NCBI GenBank assembly: GCA_005800465.1 | Contig: SYFI01000029.1 | Span: forward strand, 1-5,793 | Direction: 5' to 3' | DNA: 5,793 bases | Source of the DNA: Actinomycetota bacterium | GTDB taxonomy: Bacteria; Actinomycetota; Thermoleophilia; Miltoncostaeales; Miltoncostaeaceae | Shown here: one piece after another, positions 1-4,539 of the stretch | Numbering within the stretch: the stretch's first letter is position 1 | Layout of the letters: the number at the start of each line of letters is the position of its first letter | Program-made: the position numbers and the translations under genes | Notes under the pieces: generated by a model | Databases searched by the model: none | What the model saw: only the letters and a program-made list of their open reading frames with translations | Told to the model about the DNA's origin: nothing

Positions 1-2
1 CG

Positions 3-464
3 ACCGCGGTGGGTGGGGGCATCACCGTGGCGGTCGCCATTGCCTCGTGGGTGCGTCGAAGCCGCCAGCGCCTGACCCGGCACCGCACCCTCGATGCCAT
101 CGACGACATGACGGGCGGGGAGTTTGAGGACTGGCTCGCCGTGCTCTTTCGCCGCGCGGGTTGGCACGTGCGCCATACCGCGACCACTGGGGACTTCGGT
201 GCTGATCTGGTCATCTCACGTGACGGCGGGGACATGGTGGTGCAGGCAAAGCGCCAGGCCCGACCGGTGGGCGTGGCGGCCGTGCAGCAGGCCGCGGCGG
301 CACGGCCGCACTACGGCACCGACGGCGCCATGGTGGTGACCAATGCCGGATTCACCGCCCAGGCGATCACTCTTGCCGGGAGCGCCGACGTGCAGCTTTG
401 GGACCGCGACGACATCGCCCGGGAGCTCATTGACCCCCGTCGGGGAACCTCGCGAAACCCATAG
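3..464 (+). CDS. Membrane-anchored Mrr-type restriction endonuclease-like protein (5' partial)
   Basis: Likely a nuclease-fold protein of the Mrr_cat (restriction endonuclease type IV-like) family; its DNA target is unknown. Numbering from the GTG at position 9, a short hydrophobic segment (about residues 2-15) is followed by a basic stretch rich in Arg, which looks like the end of a transmembrane helix with the rest cytoplasmic. The nuclease domain covers about residues 28-140. It has the family's N-terminal GxxFE element (G37, E38, F39, E40), the GADLVI strand with the metal-binding D66, and the QAK motif (Q79, K81) of the PD-(D/E)xK fold. A later AMVVTNAGFT strand is also typical. The frame is open upstream to the window edge with no stop, and the hydrophobic stretch is shorter than a full helix, so the true start is probably outside the window; GTG at 9 is possible. 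The stop is TAG at 462-464. Such proteins occur both in defence loci and as solitary genes. No methylase or helicase partner is visible here. Family confident; biological role unknown. Confidence 0.8.
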   Translation, partial: TAVGGGITVAVAIASWVRRSRQRLTRHRTLDAIDDMTGGEFEDWLAVLFRRAGWHVRHTATTGDFGADLVISRDGGDMVVQAKRQARPVGVAAVQQAAAARPHYGTDGAMVVTNAGFTAQAITLAGSADVQLWDRDDIARELIDPRRGTSRNP

Positions 465-562
465 CGACGGCGGCGATGGCCAAGGAATGGTCAACCCACG
501 ACAGTTCAACTTGCATCGCTGTCCGTGTTCTGTCTTACTCCTCCAACCTTCCGCACGAGGAC

Positions 563-567
563 AGGAG
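563..567 (+). promoter_or_regulatory. Ribosome binding site of the small orphan gene
   Basis: AGGAG lies five bases upstream of the ATG at 573. It decides the start: a GTG at 525 in the same frame would add 16 residues but has no such site, and the ATG at 568 is in another frame. This is the only strong Shine-Dalgarno ahead of a gene start outside the nad operon overlaps. Confidence 0.7.
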
Positions 568-572
568 ATGAG

Positions 573-782
573 ATGGCTCCAATGACTGCAGAGACCCCGA
601 CGCACCCCGGTTCGCTTGATCAGATGCGTGACCGCGCAATCTCCGACTACCTCGCGGTATCGCGGAACGCGGGCGTGTACTCGAGCACCGCCGACTACAT
701 CGCCGCCGAAGAGCGCGCATGGGAGCGCGTTGAGGCCGCAATGAAGCGCAGCAAGCGCGTCGCCGACTCCGCCCTCGCCTAG
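573..782 (+). CDS. Small hypothetical charged protein (69 aa)
   Basis: I do not recognise this protein. The start at 573 is chosen because AGGAG sits five bases upstream. The 69-residue product has a Thr/Pro-rich N-terminus (about residues 3-14). It is then mostly predicted helical and highly charged: residues 15-31 and 40-65 are rich in Arg, Lys, Glu and Asp with regularly spaced Ala, Val and Tyr. There is no signal peptide, membrane segment, Cys pair or obvious DNA-binding signature. Codon use is GC-rich with G or C at most third positions, which supports real coding. It lies 108 bases after the nuclease-like gene, in the same direction, and is followed 25 bases later by a strong hairpin, so it appears to end a transcription unit. 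A weak promoter (TTGCAT at 511-516, CTTACT at 534-539) may precede it, which would make it its own unit. Existence fairly sure; function unknown. Confidence 0.65.
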   Translation: MAPMTAETPTHPGSLDQMRDRAISDYLAVSRNAGVYSSTADYIAAEERAWERVEAAMKRSKRVADSALA

Positions 783-806
783 CACCCACATCATCAGCTG
801 AGGTGA

Positions 807-846
807 AACGGCCCCGCCCTCGCGATCACGCGGGGGCGGGGCCGTT
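807..846 (+). terminator. GC-rich hairpin terminator after the small orphan gene
   Basis: A perfect 13-base-pair outer stem (AACGGCCCCGCCC at 807-819 with its complement at 834-846) continues through one T-G wobble into a further four pairs, ending in an ATCA loop (825-828). This gives about 18 paired positions. It begins 25 bases after the stop codon at 782. The 3' side (GTCGTTCC) is not a clean T-run, as is common for terminators in GC-rich actinobacteria. It separates the upstream genes from the nad operon. Confidence 0.75.
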
Positions 847-864
847 GTCGTTCCGGGGCGTGTG

Positions 865-903
865 ACAAGGCCGACAAGCGCTCTGGGCGCCGCTCGGCCT
901 TGT
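865..903 (+). other. Second inverted repeat between terminator and nadB
   Basis: ACAAGGCCGA at 865-874 is perfectly complementary to TCGGCCTTGT at 894-903. Inside, GCGC at 878-881 can pair with GCGC at 887-890 around a TCTGG loop, across a three-by-three internal loop. The following bases are moderately T-rich (GTGTTGTCGTCGGTTTG). It could be a backup terminator for the upstream unit, an attenuator-like leader element of nadB if transcription starts upstream, or a protein-binding site. Its 3' arm touches a possible -35 box of nadB. The structure is certain from the sequence; the role is inference. Confidence 0.55.
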
Positions 904-927
904 GTTGTCGTCGGTTTGACGTAAACT
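900..927 (+). promoter_or_regulatory. Putative promoter of the nadBAC operon
   Basis: A candidate -10 box TAAACT (922-927, matching TANNNT) is preceded at 16 bases by a weak -35-like TTGTGT (900-905). Transcription would begin around 934-938, right at or just before the nadB ATG, which fits the lack of a Shine-Dalgarno there. The 13-base near-palindrome GTTTGACGTAAAC (914-926) overlaps the -10 box and could be an operator. An alternative pair, TTGACG at 916-921 with TATGAT at 937-942, would start transcription inside the coding region and is less likely. Confidence 0.35.
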
Positions 928-937
928 CTTCATTGAT

Positions 938-2521
938 ATGATGTCATTTCGACGCAAAATCACCACGCACCCCTCCCCGGCCATCGTCGTCGGTGGCGGG
1001 CTCGCGGGCATGTTCACCGCCCTGCGTATCGCTGCACACCGTGACGTGGTGCTGGTGACCAAAGGCGCCATCGGTGAGGGCAGCACCGCCTGGGCCCAGG
1101 GTGGAATCGCCGCGGCCGTGGGGGCCGACGACACCGTGGCTGCCCATGTGCTGGACACCCTCGAGGCCGGTGCAGGCCTGGTTGACCCCGACGTGGCCCG
1201 TGCGGTGTGTACCGACGGGCCTGCGCGTATCGCCGATCTGGCAGCGCTGGGCGTGGCGTTCGATCGCACCGGCGATTACCTGGCCCTCGCGCGCGAGGGC
1301 GCACACTCGCGCTCGCGAGTGGTGCACGCCGGCGGCGATGCGACAGGACGCCACGTCGCCGGTGCGCTGGTGGCCGCGGTCCGGGCCGAGCCACGCATTC
1401 GCGTCGCCGACCGCACCCGGGTCCTTGACCTCCTGATTGACGATGGCGGCATTTGCGGAGTCACGCTCCGTGGCCCGGCCGGTGGCGAGGACCTCTTTAC
1501 CCGTGTGGTCATCCTCGCCACTGGTGGGGCTGGTCATATGTTCAGTCGCACCACCAACCCACTGGGTGCGACAGCCGATGGACCCGCACTCGCCCGCCGG
1601 GCTGGGGCCGCATTGGCCGATATGGAGATGGTCCAGTTCCACCCCACCGCACTCGCCGTGGGTGCGAGCCCGCTCCCTCTGGTGAGCGAGGCGGTGCGTG
1701 GTGCCGGTGGCGTGCTGCGCGATGTGCATGGCCGCGCGGTGATGGACGGCGTGCACCCCATGGGCGATCTGGGCCCACGCGATGTCGTGGCCCGCGAGGT
1801 ATGGCGCCGCGCCCGTGATACCGGCGCCGACGTGGTGATGGATCTCAGCCACCTGGACCCCGCCAAGGTGCACGCCCGCTTTCCCGCCGTCGCGGCGCTG
1901 TGCGCCGCACACGGCATCGACCTGGCACGTGACCCGGTACCGGTGACTCCCGCAGCGCACTACGCCATGGGTGGCATTCTCACCGATCTGGCGGGGCGCA
2001 GCACGGTTCCCGGCCTGTGGGCGGTGGGCGAGTGCGCGGCCACTGGCCTGCACGGGGCAAACCGTTTGGCATCCAACAGCCTGCTCGAGGCCGTGGCACT
2101 GGCCGAGCGGGCTGCCGCCGACGTCGTGGCGGGTGGCGGCCCGGCACCCGGCCCGCGTGCTGAGCCAGTCGCGGCAATCACCGGTCATGCCGATGCAGAG
2201 CGCGTACGCAATGAGGTAGGCCTGCTGATGTGGCACGGCTGTGGCCTTGAGCGCGATGCCCATGAGCTCGGCAACACGCTCGATGCGCTCCACGCGGTAC
2301 CGGCTCCCGCCGACCCCGAGGCCGCTGGCCTGCTGGAGATCGCACGCCTCACCGTGCGTGCCGCCGCAGAGCGCCACGAGAGCCGTGGCGCACACTTCCG
2401 TACCGACTTCACATCTCCCGACCCTGCCGGCGCGCATCGCATCGCCTGGGCGGGCGACCTTCCCCATCACCTCGACGCGGCCGGACATGGCCTCGCCACC
2501 ACCATCTCGGAGACAGCGTGA
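938..2521 (+). CDS. nadB: L-aspartate oxidase NadB
   Basis: Cytoplasmic FAD enzyme of the first de novo NAD step, oxidising L-aspartate to iminoaspartate with oxygen or fumarate as acceptor. The 527 residues match the family's usual length (E. coli about 540). In order: the FAD dinucleotide-binding VVGGGLAG (17-24); STAWAQGG (49-56); REGAHS with E120, the position that marks aspartate oxidases among fumarate reductase/succinate dehydrogenase flavoproteins; ATGGAG (194-199); HPTAL with H235; SEAVRG with S250, E251 and R254; PRD with R281, the likely proton-shuttle Arg; HYAMGG with H341; and GANRLASNSLLE with R376. A Gly/Pro/Ala linker (about 399-412) leads to the C-terminal helical domain, which ends near residue 527. 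The start is one of two tandem ATG codons (938 or 941), with no Shine-Dalgarno upstream, so the mRNA may be leaderless or nearly so. The stop overlaps nadA as GTGA. Family and function very sure; exact start less so. Confidence 0.96.
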   Translation: MMSFRRKITTHPSPAIVVGGGLAGMFTALRIAAHRDVVLVTKGAIGEGSTAWAQGGIAAAVGADDTVAAHVLDTLEAGAGLVDPDVARAVCTDGPARIADLAALGVAFDRTGDYLALAREGAHSRSRVVHAGGDATGRHVAGALVAAVRAEPRIRVADRTRVLDLLIDDGGICGVTLRGPAGGEDLFTRVVILATGGAGHMFSRTTNPLGATADGPALARRAGAALADMEMVQFHPTALAVGASPLPLVSEAVRGAGGVLRDVHGRAVMDGVHPMGDLGPRDVVAREVWRRARDTGADVVMDLSHLDPAKVHARFPAVAALCAAHGIDLARDPVPVTPAAHYAMGGILTDLAGRSTVPGLWAVGECAATGLHGANRLASNSLLEAVALAERAAADVVAGGGPAPGPRAEPVAAITGHADAERVRNEVGLLMWHGCGLERDAHELGNTLDALHAVPAPADPEAAGLLEIARLTVRAAAERHESRGAHFRTDFTSPDPAGAHRIAWAGDLPHHLDAAGHGLATTISETA

Positions 2522-3618
2522 GCACTAGCGCACCGGCATGCAGCATTCCCCTGCCCGAGTCGACGATTCCCGAGGCAGAGCTCATCGCCCGTGCCACGGC
2601 AGCCCGTGCGGCCCTCGGCGACCGCCTCGTCATCCTTGGCCATCACTACCAGAAGCACGAAGTCATCGGATTCGCCGACATCACCGGCGACTCGTTTCTG
2701 CTGGCCCGTCGGGGCGCCGAGGCGACCCAGGCGGATCTGGTGGTCTTTCTGGGCGTGTACTTCATGGCCGAGGCGGCGGACATCCTGTCCCAGCCACACC
2801 AGCGCGTGATCCTTCCCGACCTGGGCGCGGGCTGCCACCTGGCCGAGTGCGCCGACATCTTCACGGTCAACGATGCGTGGCAGCAGATCACGGCACAGTT
2901 CACCGACCGCATCATCGTGCCGCTCACCTATATGAATTCCGGTGCCGATCTGAAGGCCTTCGTCGGCCGCAACGGCGGTGCAGTGTGCACGTCGGGCAAT
3001 GCCGAGCGCGCCTTCCGCTGGGCACGCGAGCAGGGCGACATGGTGTTCTTCTTCCCCGATGAGCACCTGGGCCGGAACACCGCCTGCCGTCTGGGAATGC
3101 AGCCCGATGCGCCAGTGGTGTGGGATCCGCGGAAGCCCGAACTCGGCGGCATCACCGCCGATGCACTGGCCGCCAGCGAGATCGTGCTCTGGAAGGGCTT
3201 TTGCAATGTGCACACGGGCTTCACGGTGCGGCAGATCGACGACGCCCGGGCAGCGCATCCCGGGCTGACGGTCATCGTGCACCCCGAGTGCCCTCGCCCC
3301 GTCGTTGAAGCCGCCGATGAGGACGGATCCACCGAGTACATCATCCGGCGTCTGGATGAGCTGCCGCCAGGGAGTGCCGTGGCCATCGGCACCGACTGGA
3401 ATCTGGTCGACCGCCTACGGATCCAGCATCCTGACAAGACGGTCTTCTGCCTGAACGAGCACCTGTGCCCGTGTGTGACCATGAACCGCATCACGCTTCC
3501 CAAACTCACGTGGATACTCGAGAGTCTGGCCGCCGGAGAGGTACCGAACGTCGTGAAGGTAGACGACGACATGGCGCGCGACGCGCGTCTTGCGCTCGAC
3601 CGCATGCTCGCGCTCTGA
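2518..3618 (+). CDS. nadA: Quinolinate synthase A NadA
   Basis: Condenses the unstable iminoaspartate made by NadB with dihydroxyacetone phosphate to give quinolinate, using an oxygen-sensitive [4Fe-4S] cluster in the cytoplasm. The 366 residues form the longer type known from actinobacteria. Three pseudo-repeated domains are recognisable. GHHYQ (41-45) and GDSF (57-60) belong to the first, with the first cluster ligand C106 in AGCHLAE. YMNS (138-141) and CTSGNAE (157-163) follow, then the second ligand C229 in GFCNVH with H232, then HPEC (255-258) with substrate-contacting H255 and E257. GSTEYII (270-276) and GTDWNLV (291-297) lead to the third ligand C317 in CPCVTMN. Ligand assignment is by alignment of remembered family motifs. 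The GTG start overlaps the nadB stop by four bases and no other start fits, so translation is probably coupled to nadB. The stop overlaps nadC by one base. Confidence 0.96.
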   Translation: MSTSAPACSIPLPESTIPEAELIARATAARAALGDRLVILGHHYQKHEVIGFADITGDSFLLARRGAEATQADLVVFLGVYFMAEAADILSQPHQRVILPDLGAGCHLAECADIFTVNDAWQQITAQFTDRIIVPLTYMNSGADLKAFVGRNGGAVCTSGNAERAFRWAREQGDMVFFFPDEHLGRNTACRLGMQPDAPVVWDPRKPELGGITADALAASEIVLWKGFCNVHTGFTVRQIDDARAAHPGLTVIVHPECPRPVVEAADEDGSTEYIIRRLDELPPGSAVAIGTDWNLVDRLRIQHPDKTVFCLNEHLCPCVTMNRITLPKLTWILESLAAGEVPNVVKVDDDMARDARLALDRMLAL

Positions 3619-4430
3619 TGGATCTCGAGGCGCTGGTCACCCTAGCGCTGGCCGAGGATCTGGGTGACCGTGGCGATGTGACGTCGCTGGTAACAATCCC
3701 CGAGGATGCCCGGGCACGCGGCCGGGTGGTGGCGCGATCGGGCGGCGTGTTTGCGGGTCGCGCCTTCGGCGAGGAGGTGCTTCGCCAGATGAAGGTGGAT
3801 GCCACCTGGCAGGCCGTGGACGGCACAGTGCTCTCGCCCGGCGAGCCGGTGCTGGGCGTCGATGGTCCGGCCCGTGCGGTGCTCTCGGCCGAGCGCACGC
3901 TGCTGAACGGCATGTCGCACCTGTCGGGCATCGCCACCCACACCGCACAGTTCGTGAGGGCCGCCCGGCCCGCAGCGGTGCTTGATACCCGCAAGACCAC
4001 TCCAGGCTGGCGGATGCTTGAGAAGGCCGCAGTGGCCGCCGGCGGGGGGACCAACCACCGGATGGGCCTGTTCGACATGGTGCTGGTGAAGGACAACCAT
4101 CTCGCCATCGGCGGCATCGATCTGCAATTGGCCGTGACGCGTGCGCGGGAGGAACTGCCCGGCGTACCGGTGGAGGTGGAGGCCGATGATCTGGCCGGCG
4201 TGCGCCTGGCGCTGGAGGTGGGTGCCGATCGGATCCTGCTCGACAACATGGATGAGGCAACCATGCGCGGGGCCGTGGAGCTGTGTCGCGGGCGCGCGAT
4301 CACCGAGGCGTCGGGCGGGATGAACCTGGAGGGCGTGGCCCGGGCGGCCGACTGCGGCGTGGACTGCGTGAGCGTCGGAGCATTGACGCATTCCTCCCCC
4401 GCCCTTGACCTTTCGCTCGACCTCGACTGA
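3618..4430 (+). CDS. nadC: Nicotinate-nucleotide pyrophosphorylase (carboxylating) NadC
   Basis: Quinolinate phosphoribosyltransferase: joins quinolinate to PRPP and releases CO2 and pyrophosphate, giving nicotinate mononucleotide, the last of the three steps in this operon. The product has 270 residues, near the usual 270-300. The N-terminal domain (about 1-105) begins with the typical LAEDLGDRGDVTS, and the barrel domain follows. Expected active-site residues are present: R93 in ERTLLN, R125 and K126 in DTRKTTPG, H147 and R148 in GGGTNHR, K158 in KDNH, E188 in VEVEA and D209 in LLDN. The C-terminal EASGGM and SVGALTHS strands are also standard. The usual VRxGGG loop reads VAAGGG here, losing an Arg at residue 140. 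The start is the ATG in TGATG at 3616-3620, one base inside nadA. The same frame is open further upstream, but only through sequence that is coding for nadA, so a longer form is unlikely. Function very sure. Confidence 0.95.
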   Translation: MDLEALVTLALAEDLGDRGDVTSLVTIPEDARARGRVVARSGGVFAGRAFGEEVLRQMKVDATWQAVDGTVLSPGEPVLGVDGPARAVLSAERTLLNGMSHLSGIATHTAQFVRAARPAAVLDTRKTTPGWRMLEKAAVAAGGGTNHRMGLFDMVLVKDNHLAIGGIDLQLAVTRAREELPGVPVEVEADDLAGVRLALEVGADRILLDNMDEATMRGAVELCRGRAITEASGGMNLEGVARAADCGVDCVSVGALTHSSPALDLSLDLD

Positions 4431-4527
4431 CGCCGCGCGCGGACCTTGCCCGCATCGTCAGCGTCGGCATCTTCGCCGTCGGCGCGCCATCGCACCCGGA
4501 TTCCCCCGGGCCGACGGGAACCACCTG

Positions 4528-4533
4528 TATGGT
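4528..4533 (+). promoter_or_regulatory. Putative -10 box for a leaderless sulfatase transcript
   Basis: TATGGT fits the actinobacterial -10 pattern TANNNT and is separated from the ATG at 4540 by exactly six bases (CGCGCC). That is the arrangement expected if transcription begins at the A of the start codon. No Shine-Dalgarno is visible between 4510 and 4539, and no good -35 box is seen. The 109 bases between nadC and this gene hold no other feature I can support, only a 10-base palindrome CCGCGCGCGG (4433-4442) and a weak seven-pair hairpin (4462-4481) with one mismatch and no T-run. Confidence 0.4.
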
Positions 4534-4539
4534 CGCGCC

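Noticed and set aside
434..445. CCCCGTCGGGG palindrome at the end of the nuclease-like gene
   Set aside because: Too short, practically no loop, and inside the coding region; no T-run follows.
937..942. TATGAT as nadB -10 box with TTGACG (916-921)
   Set aside because: Spacing is only 15 and the start of transcription would fall inside nadB with no suitable downstream start codon before the FAD motif.
944..2488. Long 514-codon open frame on the minus strand opposite nadB
   Set aside because: It is a shadow of nadB caused by high GC; the product has no recognisable motif and the + strand gene is certain.
2755..2775. NadA GVYFMAE with Tyr where mycobacterial NadA has His
   Set aside because: This position already varies among families (E. 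coli has Arg), so it is not evidence of changed function.
3465..3617. N-terminal extension of nadC inside nadA
   Set aside because: The translated extension is Arg/His-rich and lies fully in nadA coding sequence; the ATG in TGATG at 3618 gives the family's usual N-terminus.
4462..4481. Possible nadC terminator hairpin (CGTCGGC, ATCTTC loop, GCCGTCG)
   Set aside because: Seven pairs with a T-T mismatch and no T-run; too weak to call in GC-rich sequence.
3506..4495. Long minus-strand open frame opposite nadA/nadC (329 codons)
   Set aside because: Arg/Ser-rich, low-complexity translation typical of an antisense GC-rich shadow; nadC on the + strand explains the sequence.
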